Source: Streptomyces cinereus
Lineage (GTDB): Bacteria; Pseudomonadota; Gammaproteobacteria; Pseudomonadales; Moraxellaceae
Assembly: GCA_014647715.1 (NCBI GenBank)
Contig: BMPS01000015.1
Location: 1-55,617, forward strand
Reading direction: 5' to 3'
Length of the DNA stretch: 55,617 nt
The position numbers and the translations under genes are program-made. The first letter of the stretch is position 1. Each line of letters begins with the position of its first letter. Of the stretch, positions 7,466 through 16,162 are shown one piece after another. Below the pieces are notes generated by a model. That model searched no databases and had not been told where the DNA came from. It saw only the letters and a program-made list of their open reading frames with translations.

Positions 7466-9955
7466 ATGACAATAAGCAATCATCAAAATATACCCTCGTC
7501 AACACTCAATACGGTAAAACCACCCTATATCACGATGGCGATTTTTGCCATTATAGGCTTTGTATTATTGTTTGGCGGGATTTATCTCATTAGTTTGGGC
7601 GGCTCGTGGTACTACTTGGTAGCAGGTCTTTGGATATTAGCTACGGCGGTGTTACTTAAAAAACGCGCTGCATTGGCGCTGTGGCTGTTTGCTGCCTTAT
7701 TGGTTGTGACAGCGGTATGGTCGCTGTGGGAAGTGGGCAGCGATTTTTGGGCACTCGCACCTAGACTGGATATTTTGACCTTTATGGGGATTTGGCTATG
7801 GTTGCCACATATCACCCGCTATGTTAAATCTCATCAGCCAATTAACCAGACGACTCCATTATCAACGCCTAAAGCAACGTTATTTGATGATACTTGGATA
7901 ACGCCGGTTCGACGTGGCTTAGGCTTAGTGATTCTATCAATTTTTGCGTTGATGGGTTATGCCGCTTTTCATGACCCCCAAGAAATCAACGGAACTATCA
8001 CCCGTGCACAGCCTACGCCAAAACCACTGGCAGGCATTGCTCCTGGCGATTGGACCGATTATGGACGGACACCTGAAGGTACACGCTATTCACCTTTGAC
8101 CCAAATCAATGATAGCAATGTCAAAAATCTTAAAGAAGCGTGGACGTTTCGTACTGGCGACTTTAAAACTGCCAATGATTCTGGGGAAACCACCAACCAA
8201 GTCACCCCGCTTAAAGTCAACAATACCTTATATTTTTGTACCGCGCATCAGTTTTTGATTGCGCTTGACCCTGCCACAGGTAAACAAAAATGGCGCTTTG
8301 ATCCGAAACTCAGATCAGACAAAACCTTCCAACATTTGACTTGCCGTGGGGTATCGTATCACGATGACGCCAATGTCAGCAAAAATGCTGCCAGTTTGCA
8401 AGCGCGGCAAACCCAATCGGCGCTTTGCCCGCGCAAAATTATTTTGCCGGTCAATGATGGTCGCTTAGTCGCCGTCAATGCCGATACGGGTCAACGTTGT
8501 AGCGATTTTGGTACCAATGGTGAAGTCGATCTGCAACAAGATATGCCATACCCATATCCCGGTGGCTACAACCCAACTTCACCGCCTGTAGTGACAGGGA
8601 CGACGATCGTCATCGGTGGGTCTGTGACTGACAACCTCTCTACCAAAGAGCCTTCGGGTGTTATCCGTGGCTATGATGTTAATACGGGTAAATTGATGTG
8701 GGTATTTGACACAGGCGCAGAAGACCCCAACGCTATCCCAGCACCTGGACAAAAATTTGTACACAACTCGCCAAATGCATGGGCACCGCTTGCGTATGAT
8801 AGCCAAGCCGATGTCGTATATGTGCCTGTCGGTGTTGGTACGCCAGATATTTGGGGCGGTAATCGTGACCGACTACAGGAGCGTTTTGCCAACTCGGTTG
8901 TCGCGCTCAATGGCACCACAGGTAAAGTGCTTTGGAGCTTCCAGACCACGCATCACGACTTGTGGGATATGGACGTACCCTCGCAGCCAACCATTGCAGA
9001 ATTGACCGACCAAACGGGTAAAACCACGCCTGTGGTCTATGTCACCACCAAAACGGGCAATGTGTTTGTCCTTGACCGCCGTACGGGCAAACCTGTGGTA
9101 CCGGTGACAGAACGCGCCGTGCCACAAACCGTCAAACGCGGCAACCAAACCAAAGGTGAAAAATACGCTGCCACTCAGCCATTTTCTGAGTTAAACCTTG
9201 CGCCACCGAATCCGCTGCAGGATAAAGATATGTGGGGCGCGACCATGTTTGACCAGCTATATTGCCGTGCGTATTTTAAATCACTCAATTACGAGGGTAT
9301 CTATACGCCACCGTCAGAAAACGGTACTTTGGTTTTCCCAGGCAATTTAGGGGTATTTGAATGGGGCGGTATTTCAGTCAATCCCGATCGCCAAGTCGCG
9401 GTGATGAATCCTTTAGCGTTACCTTTCGTTAGTACTTTGATTCCACAAGATCCTAACCGTCCACAAAAAGAAAAAGGCGCAGGCACTGAACAAGGCGTCC
9501 AGCCTATGTATGGTGCGCCTTATGGTGTTGAAATCAAACCTTTCTTATCACCTGTGGGATTACCTTGTAAACAACCCGGCTGGGGCTATGTGGCAGGGGT
9601 AGACTTGACCACGCATCAAATCGTGTGGAAAAAACGTATCGGTACTATCCGTGATAGCTTACCAAAACTGATGCAGTTACCGCCATTAAAAATCGGTGTA
9701 CCCGGACTGGGTGGTTCGATTTCGACAGCGGGAAATGTGATGTTTGTCGCGGCGACCCAAGATAATTATATCCGTGCCTTTAATGTCAGTAACGGCGACA
9801 AACTCTGGGAGGCGCGTTTGCCGGCTGGTGGACAAGCCACACCAATGACTTATGAGATTAATGGCAAACAGTATGTGGTCATCATGGCAGGCGGGCATGG
9901 CTCGTTTGGCACCAAGATGGGTGACTACATGGTTGCCTATGCGTTACCCGATTAG
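7466..9955 (+). CDS. gcd: Membrane-bound PQQ-dependent dehydrogenase (glucose/quinate/shikimate family)
   Basis: 829 residues behind a perfect AGGAGG. The first 135 or so residues form about five membrane segments, as in the quinone-reducing domain of membrane glucose dehydrogenase. The rest is an eight-bladed PQQ propeller exposed to the periplasm, with WTDYGRTPEGTRYSPL, TPDIWGGNRD (the likely catalytic Asp region), FQTTHHDLWDMDVPSQP and repeated tryptophan-docking motifs such as GKLMWVFD. It would oxidise an aldose or cyclitol and pass electrons to ubiquinone. E. coli Gcd shares the TPDIWGGNR and HHDLWDMD motifs, so glucose is my first choice; quinate or shikimate cannot be excluded. No pqq synthesis genes are nearby. 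Confidence 0.8.
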   Translation: MTISNHQNIPSSTLNTVKPPYITMAIFAIIGFVLLFGGIYLISLGGSWYYLVAGLWILATAVLLKKRAALALWLFAALLVVTAVWSLWEVGSDFWALAPRLDILTFMGIWLWLPHITRYVKSHQPINQTTPLSTPKATLFDDTWITPVRRGLGLVILSIFALMGYAAFHDPQEINGTITRAQPTPKPLAGIAPGDWTDYGRTPEGTRYSPLTQINDSNVKNLKEAWTFRTGDFKTANDSGETTNQVTPLKVNNTLYFCTAHQFLIALDPATGKQKWRFDPKLRSDKTFQHLTCRGVSYHDDANVSKNAASLQARQTQSALCPRKIILPVNDGRLVAVNADTGQRCSDFGTNGEVDLQQDMPYPYPGGYNPTSPPVVTGTTIVIGGSVTDNLSTKEPSGVIRGYDVNTGKLMWVFDTGAEDPNAIPAPGQKFVHNSPNAWAPLAYDSQADVVYVPVGVGTPDIWGGNRDRLQERFANSVVALNGTTGKVLWSFQTTHHDLWDMDVPSQPTIAELTDQTGKTTPVVYVTTKTGNVFVLDRRTGKPVVPVTERAVPQTVKRGNQTKGEKYAATQPFSELNLAPPNPLQDKDMWGATMFDQLYCRAYFKSLNYEGIYTPPSENGTLVFPGNLGVFEWGGISVNPDRQVAVMNPLALPFVSTLIPQDPNRPQKEKGAGTEQGVQPMYGAPYGVEIKPFLSPVGLPCKQPGWGYVAGVDLTTHQIVWKKRIGTIRDSLPKLMQLPPLKIGVPGLGGSISTAGNVMFVAATQDNYIRAFNVSNGDKLWEARLPAGGQATPMTYEINGKQYVVIMAGGHGSFGTKMGDYMVAYALPD

Positions 9956-9968
9956 TCATAAATGTTTT

Positions 9969-10004
9969 AAAAAAACCACGTTGACACCTTAACGTGGTTT
10001 TTTT
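9969..10004. terminator. Bidirectional terminator between gcd and phr
   Basis: AAACCACGTT (9973-9982) pairs with AACGTGGTTT (9991-10000). It is flanked by an A-run and a T-run, so it can serve both converging genes. Confidence 0.85.
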
Positions 10005-10079
10005 ATGACCCTAGATTAAGTGGGCAGTGTATTTATTCATAATTTATATCAGCAATTAAAAAATACTTAACGATAGCAA

Positions 10080-11645
10080 TTACTTAACTTGTTTTTTAAA
10101 CGCCTCAATCGCCATCGCTCGTGAGATTTTTGTCGGGGTGGCAAGCGTTGGATAGGCGATGTGAGGATGTTGTGTCAGGTAGGTTTGCAGTTTTTGCTCA
10201 TCGTTGATGATGTTAGCTGGTACTGCTACAAGCTCGGGTAACCAGTGTTGAATATAGCTGGCGTCAGGGTCATGCGTTGCCGCCTGACTAAATGGATTCA
10301 TCACCCGAAAATAAGGCTGGGCATCGGTACCAACGGAAGCTGACCATTGCCATCCACCATTATTACTGGCAAAATCACCATCTACCAAATGCTGCATAAA
10401 ATACGCCTCACCCCAACGCCAATCGATTAATAGGTTTTTGCTCAGATACATCGCCACCACCATACGCAGCCGATTGTGCATAAAACCTGTGCTGTTCAGA
10501 CAGCGCATCGCTGCATCTACCAGCGGCACACCTGTCTTACCTTGATACCAACTTTCAAAGTCAGCTAGGTCATAACGCCAAACCACAGATTCATCGAGTG
10601 GGGTCAAAAACGCCTTGCCTTTAACGATATCTGGACGGTTAACCATAACGTCATAATAAAAATCGCGCCAAGCCAGTTCGCTAATCCAGCGCATGATGTC
10701 TTTCTCGCTTCCCAGTCCTTGTTGACCGTTTAGCATTTGTATGGCTTTAAGATAGCATAATCTTGGCGATAGCATACCGATTGCCAAATAGGGCGATAAA
10801 CGACTGGTAGCACCCAAGTGATTATTCAAAGCGGGCACGTCTCTGGCGGTATTGTAATCAGCGATATGGTTTTTTAAAAAATCATCCAGTCGTGATTGGG
10901 CAGCCACTTCACTGGCAGGGTATAATAATTGTGCTAACTTACCCACGTGATTGAGCTGTTTATCGAGCGCAGGGGTGGGGGTAAGATAAGCGCGATAAAA
11001 TGCATCAATCGTTATATAGTCATTGGTATTGGTATTGGTATTGGTATTGGTATTGGTATTGCGGCTGTCTTTGGTAAGTTGTGTGGTATTTATAGCCATG
11101 GCAGCAGGGGTGGGCGATAGGGTTAAACCGCCAGTTTCAATCATCGCAAGCCAACGCTTGTAAAAAGGGGTAAAGACTTTGTACGGCATACCTTTGTCGG
11201 TGACGATACGCTGAGGGGCAATGACCTGACTATCATCAAACCATTGGGTAACTATGCCTAATGACTGAGCCTGCTGGGCGACATACTGATCGCGGGCAAC
11301 TTCATTAACTGGGTACTCCAGATTGGCAAATAAATGGCTTATAGCAAGCTGCTGGCAAAGCTCAAGTACATCCGTCGCCTGCAAGGCAAAATCATCTACT
11401 ACTTTGAAGATGATACCAATATTCAACTGAGATAAACTCTGCTCCAGTGCGCGGATTTGCCGCAGTATCAAGTCAATTTGCCACAGCGATTTGCGGTGTG
11501 ATTGCCATTGCTTGGGTGTCAAATAAACCACGGCGATGACGCCAGCATGGTTTTGCCGTGCATGCTCACAGCAAGCCGCAAAAGCGGTATTGTCAAAGGT
11601 GCGCAAATCTTGGCGAAACCACATCAAGTTCATTGTACTGCTCAT
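10080..11645 (-). CDS. phrB: Deoxyribodipyrimidine photolyase (class I CPD photolyase)
   Basis: 521 residues. It repairs cyclobutane pyrimidine dimers with light, using FADH- and an antenna cofactor. The N-terminal photolyase domain starts NLMWFRQDLRTFDN. The FAD domain has the signature WRWGEAYFMQHLVDGD then NNGGWQWSASVGTD, holding conserved FAD and electron-transfer tryptophans, followed by RVMNPFSQ. ATG 11645 has GGGGT about eight bases upstream. Between the two domains an in-frame hexanucleotide repeat encodes a run of alternating Asn-Thr, longer than the linker of E. coli PhrB (about 472 residues). The gene is single and converges on gcd. Confidence 0.93.
   Translation of the reverse strand: MSSTMNLMWFRQDLRTFDNTAFAACCEHARQNHAGVIAVVYLTPKQWQSHRKSLWQIDLILRQIRALEQSLSQLNIGIIFKVVDDFALQATDVLELCQQLAISHLFANLEYPVNEVARDQYVAQQAQSLGIVTQWFDDSQVIAPQRIVTDKGMPYKVFTPFYKRWLAMIETGGLTLSPTPAAMAINTTQLTKDSRNTNTNTNTNTNTNDYITIDAFYRAYLTPTPALDKQLNHVGKLAQLLYPASEVAAQSRLDDFLKNHIADYNTARDVPALNNHLGATSRLSPYLAIGMLSPRLCYLKAIQMLNGQQGLGSEKDIMRWISELAWRDFYYDVMVNRPDIVKGKAFLTPLDESVVWRYDLADFESWYQGKTGVPLVDAAMRCLNSTGFMHNRLRMVVAMYLSKNLLIDWRWGEAYFMQHLVDGDFASNNGGWQWSASVGTDAQPYFRVMNPFSQAATHDPDASYIQHWLPELVAVPANIINDEQKLQTYLTQHPHIAYPTLATPTKISRAMAIEAFKKQVK
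11022..11061 (-). repeat. Hexanucleotide microsatellite inside phrB
   Basis: Six full copies and a part copy of ATTGGT (plus strand) run perfectly from 11022 to 11061, encoding (Asn-Thr)n in the inter-domain linker. Because the unit is six bases, slippage would change linker length by two residues without a frameshift. Confidence 0.95.
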
Positions 11646-11893
11646 TATCTTTACCCCAATACAATAGTTTATCGTTAGGGTATTATGTCAACAAAAGGCT
11701 TGGCCTCCCAAGATATTTTTTCAGGTTGATTGCGCCATCATAACGGTAAAAGCCAGTTTTCCCGTTGCAAACATGGGCAATGACCTGCACCAAAAGTCGG
11801 GTAAACGTTGTGTTGGCTTTGCAATATACGCGCCTTAAATAGCAAACTAACTATTTGATTTATGGCACAATTATATTAAGATGGCAATATCAT

Positions 11894-13051
11894 ATGCCAT
11901 CATTCAAGCGTGCATCAAGCGATTCCCCTGTTATGCTATCTACCCTATCATCCGATAACAAATCGTCAAAACTATATATTAGGGTAGTGGTGGTCGGCAT
12001 CGTTACCGCGCTGCATGGGCTGCTGCTATATCTATTTTTTCAGTACCAAACTCCCTTAAAAATCAAACCGCAAACCACACAGCCGCTCGAAATTAGCTTT
12101 ATCCAGCTGAAGCCTCAACACCCTTCACAGACATACCATTCACAACCGCCTGTGGTTATCCATCATGCAGACCCTGCCAAACAAGCTTATCCTAGCGATA
12201 ACACACAAGCGGCTGATGTTAAGGAAAAACCGTTATCAAAACCAAACCCTACACCCGCTAAACTGGTGAATCACCCAGCAAAAAATAGTAGCGACAAGCC
12301 AATCGAACTCAGACCAACGATAGATAATTCGACTAACCAACAAAAAGCCAGTCAACTTAAAACTCCATTATCTACAGCAAGTCAAAGTCAAAGCCAAACT
12401 CAATCCCAAAAAAAATTACAAGATATTCCTAGCCAGCAATTACTGAACGTCCATGAAAACAACGCCCACTATAAACAACAGCAAACGGCGCAAATAGACG
12501 GCAACATAAGTTCAAATAATAGCCCATCTCTTGCTCAACCCAACTCAGCTACTATCAAATCAGCTGCTAACAACCAAAGCCATACCAATGCTGAGTATGC
12601 TTTAAAACCTATAACTCACGATGAGCGTGCTAAATCATCTAAAGATTCAATGCGTCCTCAAATACAAAAAACGCCAAATCGGCCCGTTAGCCCAGTTATT
12701 TCAGCTATCCCCGCTGTCCCAGCTATTAATTCGTCACCAAAACCAGCAACACCCATCACCTTTGGCAATGCGGAGGCAAGTTGGCAGAAAAGACCGAACA
12801 CACAGTTACCACCCAATTTATCCCGCATTGTGACACTAAAACAGCTATCAAGCCTACAAGTAAAACTCAATGTCAATGCCCAAGGTGGCGTGGAAAAATG
12901 CAGGATTACGCAAACATCAGGTGATCAAGAGGTGGATAAATTTATTTGCCAACAAGTGCAAAAAGCCAGACTTTACCCAAGAAAAGCCAATGGCGTCACG
13001 GTACCAAGCATTGGTAATCTCACCATAGCCCTGACCAATCATGCAAATTAA
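11894..13051 (+). CDS. TonB-like energy transducer, orphan
   Basis: 385 residues from ATG 11894; a TTG at 11855 is also open, and ribosome binding is weak for either. One membrane segment at about residues 29-50 (IRVVVVGIVTALHGLLLYLF) is followed by a very long low-complexity region rich in Pro, Gln, Ser, Thr and Lys. The C-terminal TonB-type domain covers about the last 90 residues (LQVKLNVNAQGGVEKCRI, then RLYPRKANGVTV). TonB proteins carry proton-motive energy from ExbBD to outer-membrane receptors. No exbB, exbD or receptor gene is adjacent, and no clear Fur box was seen. Two cysteines in the C-terminal domain could form a disulfide. Confidence 0.8.
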   Translation: MPSFKRASSDSPVMLSTLSSDNKSSKLYIRVVVVGIVTALHGLLLYLFFQYQTPLKIKPQTTQPLEISFIQLKPQHPSQTYHSQPPVVIHHADPAKQAYPSDNTQAADVKEKPLSKPNPTPAKLVNHPAKNSSDKPIELRPTIDNSTNQQKASQLKTPLSTASQSQSQTQSQKKLQDIPSQQLLNVHENNAHYKQQQTAQIDGNISSNNSPSLAQPNSATIKSAANNQSHTNAEYALKPITHDERAKSSKDSMRPQIQKTPNRPVSPVISAIPAVPAINSSPKPATPITFGNAEASWQKRPNTQLPPNLSRIVTLKQLSSLQVKLNVNAQGGVEKCRITQTSGDQEVDKFICQQVQKARLYPRKANGVTVPSIGNLTIALTNHAN

Positions 13052-13133
13052 ACCCTACAATATGTGGTTGAAGCGGCACCTATGTAATAATTATGAAAGG
13101 CTTACTGTGTCAATATTGATTAACTAGACACAT

Positions 13134-13165
13134 AAAAAAGCCAAGCTGATGAACAGATTGGCTTT
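13134..13165 (-). terminator. Terminator of the fadL-type gene
   Basis: On the minus strand AAAGCCAA (13165-13158) pairs with TTGGCTTT, followed by a T-run (13139-13134). Confidence 0.8.
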
Positions 13166-13184
13166 CATGTTATTGAAAGTTAGC

Positions 13185-14699
13185 TTATTTCTTTTGGTAA
13201 GATAAACGTACACCGTATACCCAACCATCATTGTCTTGGAAATCGCCAACAATGCTACCATCGGGTAGTTTCGCTTTGGCATCACCAAACATTAAGTATT
13301 TAACGCCGCCTGAGATAGCCCATTCAGGTGTCAAATTGTATTTTGCTCCCAAGCCCACATTCCAGTTACCCTCCACAGGTCCTAGAGAAGTGATGGGATT
13401 GCCTGCACCTGAGTCATAACCCACAGCGCCCGAAATAGCTAATTGTGGCGATAGTTTCTTACCTAGACCGACTTCAGCAGTCCAAGCGTCATCGTCATAA
13501 GAAACTAAATTTAAACCGCTTGCGCTACCATAGATTTTTGGTTTAATCGCAAAATCGCTCCAAGGTACCCAACGTGCTTTTGCGGTTAAAAGGGTTGTTG
13601 GATTGATACCTGTTTGGAAATCTAAGTTAACAGATTTTGGCGTGGTGATAGTAATTTCATTGGTGCCGACACCCGCTGCACCAAGTGCAGGAAGATTTTC
13701 CGTCATATTGACGTCGTGGTCGATTTCAGAGCGATAAGTTAACGCGGCTTTGAGGGCAATTTCAGGTTTTAAATAAGCAATGCCAGCCATCCAGCCGTAA
13801 GCCGTATCACGCGTAATATTTGCATCATAGCCAGAGGCGGTTTTATAAGCGTTACCACGTAATTGGACATCACCTTCTAAACGCTGAATCGTAGGACCAC
13901 CATAAATTTGAATGTTTTTCTTTTCACCCAGTTTTACCCCCAACAGTCCTGTGAAATTTTGGCTGCTGATAGAAACATTGGTTGCACCTGTGACTTTAGA
14001 TAAATTTTGTGAAGCCGCTTGTGCGGTAGATAAAGTCTTAACTGCTTGGTTACCAGCCGCAACTTGGGTAGTACCTGCAGCAATCCCTTGTTGAAGTGCA
14101 GTAATTTGTGGCGTTAAAACAGGCGCTGATGCAGGGTTAGCAGCCAAAGCGGCTTGAGCTCTCGCTAATTGAGTATTCGCTGCATCTAATCGCGCTTGCC
14201 CTGCAGTAACTTGATTTTGGATGGTTGAGATAGCGGTTTGCAATTCTGTAGCATTGGTAACAGGCAGTGCAATACCTGCATTTTGCAATCCCGCTGCTGC
14301 CTGAGCATAGATACCATTCACTATAGAAGTTGGGGCACCAACAAAGTTGTTATCGCCAGAAAACTCAACATCTGCGCCCCAAGGTTGATCAAAAAATGCC
14401 CCTACGCTGATGGTGTCATTGACATCGGCTTTCGCCCCAAAGTTTAAAAACTGGTAATCATCGGCCATATCCGGGACATTGCGACCTTCTTGATAATTAT
14501 CTTTAGTAGCTAAAGCATTTTTATTATCTTTACCTTCGATTTTTGGATCGATGGTAATGTGCTCAACATAGGCAAAAGTGCCTTGCTCGGTAAAAGCCCA
14601 GCTTGGTTGGGTAGAGCGGTCTAGACCGGCGGCATTTGCGATAGAAACAGTAGAAAGCGTAGCAACGGCTAGCGCAAGAGAAGAAATTTTAAATGACAT
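13185..14699 (-). CDS. FadL/TodX-family outer-membrane hydrophobic-compound transporter
   Basis: 504 residues. A signal peptide ends at ANA, about residue 23. The mature protein is a FadL-type 14-strand barrel that lets long-chain fatty acids or similar hydrophobic molecules cross the outer membrane. It has the C-terminal pattern GVKYLMFGDAKA and ends YGVRLSYQKK. Residues about 125-240 hold an Ala/Gln-rich, helix-forming insert (LDAANTQLARAQAALA) not found in E. coli FadL. Two FadE-type dehydrogenases elsewhere in the window fit a fatty-acid role. ATG 14699 follows GGGAG at a good distance, with a promoter at 14803-14831. Confidence 0.85.
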   Translation of the reverse strand: MSFKISSLALAVATLSTVSIANAAGLDRSTQPSWAFTEQGTFAYVEHITIDPKIEGKDNKNALATKDNYQEGRNVPDMADDYQFLNFGAKADVNDTISVGAFFDQPWGADVEFSGDNNFVGAPTSIVNGIYAQAAAGLQNAGIALPVTNATELQTAISTIQNQVTAGQARLDAANTQLARAQAALAANPASAPVLTPQITALQQGIAAGTTQVAAGNQAVKTLSTAQAASQNLSKVTGATNVSISSQNFTGLLGVKLGEKKNIQIYGGPTIQRLEGDVQLRGNAYKTASGYDANITRDTAYGWMAGIAYLKPEIALKAALTYRSEIDHDVNMTENLPALGAAGVGTNEITITTPKSVNLDFQTGINPTTLLTAKARWVPWSDFAIKPKIYGSASGLNLVSYDDDAWTAEVGLGKKLSPQLAISGAVGYDSGAGNPITSLGPVEGNWNVGLGAKYNLTPEWAISGGVKYLMFGDAKAKLPDGSIVGDFQDNDGWVYGVRLSYQKK

Positions 14700-14802
14700 G
14701 TGAAGCTCCCTGTTTGATTTTAATCATCACGTCTAATAGCTAATTTAATAAAAACTTATCAGTAAATTAAAATTGACGTATTACCTTCCTTTGGTTAGTG
14801 AA

Positions 14803-14831
14803 AGAATAATCAAAATTTTAACAATTGACAA
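14803..14831 (-). promoter_or_regulatory. Sigma-70 promoter of the fadL-type gene
   Basis: On the minus strand, TTGTCA (14831-14826), a 17-base spacer and TATTCT (14808-14803). This leaves a leader of about 100 bases. Confidence 0.6.
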
Positions 14832-14880
14832 CCGTAGAATCACATTTTTGTAAGAATTTATTGACCTGAGCAGTCACGAA

Positions 14881-14921
14881 AAAAAGAGGGTGTTAACTCA
14901 ATGAGTTAAAACCCTCTTTTT
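14881..14921. terminator. Strong bidirectional terminator downstream of infA
   Basis: AAAAAGAGGGTGTTAACTCA pairs almost fully with GAGTTAAAACCCTCTTTTT. It ends infA transcription on the minus strand and shields the fadL promoter region. Confidence 0.9.
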
Positions 14922-14944
14922 ACCGACTATATGTGCCTAAACAA

Positions 14945-15166
14945 CTATCGACCGCGGTAAGTAATACGCCCTTTCGATAAGTCGTAAGGTGTCATTTCAA
15001 CTTTAACTTTATCGCCTGTTAAGATACGAATATAGTTTTTACGCATTTTTCCAGAAATATGCGCAATAATTTCATGCCCATTTTCTAAACGCACTTTAAA
15101 TAATGTGTTAGGTAAAGTATCGACCACTTCGCCTTCAAATTCAATTACATCGTCTTTTTTTGCCAT
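14945..15166 (-). CDS. infA: Translation initiation factor IF-1
   Basis: 73 residues, a single S1/OB-fold domain and nearly identical to the universal bacterial IF-1 ([20 protein letters not shown], then [17 protein letters not shown]). It binds the 30S A site and works with IF-2 and IF-3 at initiation. It is monocistronic here, with a strong terminator directly downstream and truA more than 100 bases upstream on the same strand. Confidence 0.98.
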   Translation of the reverse strand: MAKKDDVIEFEGEVVDTLPNTLFKVRLENGHEIIAHISGKMRKNYIRILTGDKVKVEMTPYDLSKGRITYRGR

Positions 15167-15294
15167 AATACCTATATCTATGAGTCAAATGTATAAATGC
15201 AGATTATACGCTGATGCGTGTGTTATCGCAACTTTTAAGCCCTAAATCAATCAATTGAAAAAAAACAGCTGAAAGATTTGCGCGCATCGAGTCC

Positions 15295-16101
15295 TTATTC
15301 AGCCAAATTTAGCCAAATAGGAGATAGCCTTGTTACCGGTAACAGTGATTGAAATTGGGGTGGATACAGCGCATTGATAAAGTACAGCCCATCGGCAGAA
15401 GCCGTCGCTGCCGCAAGTGACCGGTTTTTGCTAAGTAGCAATGCTTCAATCCATGCGACTGGCTTTTCACCGCGCCCAATTTCAAACAACGTACCCATAA
15501 TATTTCGCACCATGTGATGCAAAAAACCATCGGCTTGGATATCCAGTACCAACAGCTCACCATGCTGAATCAATTTGGCAAAATGGACATGGCGGACAGG
15601 CTGGTTAGATTGGCAGGAAGCGGCTCGAAAACTGGTGAAATCATGAGTGCCTTCCAGATAGGTCGCTGCCTGCTGCATCAGTTGGACATTAAGTGGGGCG
15701 TATTCATGGGTAATTTGCTGATTGAGTATCGCAGGTCGAAAGGGGTGGTTGAGGGTAATATAGCGGTAGCGTCGAGCAATGGCAGAAAAGCGCGCATGAA
15801 ACTCAGCAGGCATCACTTGTATCCAGCGCACCGCGATATCATCAGGTAGTAAAGAATTTGCGGCACGCAGCCAATTATAGGGCTGACGCATGGCAGTGGT
15901 TTGAAAATGGGCTATCATATTTGACGCATGGACGCCGGCATCAGTACGACCCGCAGCGATGACTTCTATGGGTTCATTGGCTATCTTTGATAACGCTACT
16001 TCAACATGCTGCTGAATACTATCAACTTCTTGTTGTCGTTGCCAGCCGCGATAGCGAGTACCAATAAATTCAATGCTGATCGCATAAGTATTTACAGTCA
16101 T
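15295..16101 (-). CDS. truA: tRNA pseudouridine(38-40) synthase
   Basis: 268 residues. TruA converts uridines 38-40 of the anticodon stem-loop to pseudouridine. The catalytic aspartate is Asp54 in AAGRTDAGVHA, and the family motifs FHARFSAIARRYRY and HHMVRNIMGTL are present. Length and start (MTVNTYAISIEFIGT) are normal. It is followed at 129 bases by infA, and the asparaginase gene lies 61 bases upstream on the same strand, so shared transcription is possible. Confidence 0.96.
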   Translation of the reverse strand: MTVNTYAISIEFIGTRYRGWQRQQEVDSIQQHVEVALSKIANEPIEVIAAGRTDAGVHASNMIAHFQTTAMRQPYNWLRAANSLLPDDIAVRWIQVMPAEFHARFSAIARRYRYITLNHPFRPAILNQQITHEYAPLNVQLMQQAATYLEGTHDFTSFRAASCQSNQPVRHVHFAKLIQHGELLVLDIQADGFLHHMVRNIMGTLFEIGRGEKPVAWIEALLLSKNRSLAAATASADGLYFINALYPPQFQSLLPVTRLSPIWLNLAE

Positions 16102-16162
16102 AAAAAAGCCAATTTTGCCAAAACCTACGATAAAAAAGCCTAGTATAACAACTAATCAGTTA

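Noticed and set aside
11022-11061. Repeat array resembling a CRISPR or VNTR locus
   Set aside because: The units are contiguous hexamers without spacers and lie in frame inside phrB, so it is a coding microsatellite.
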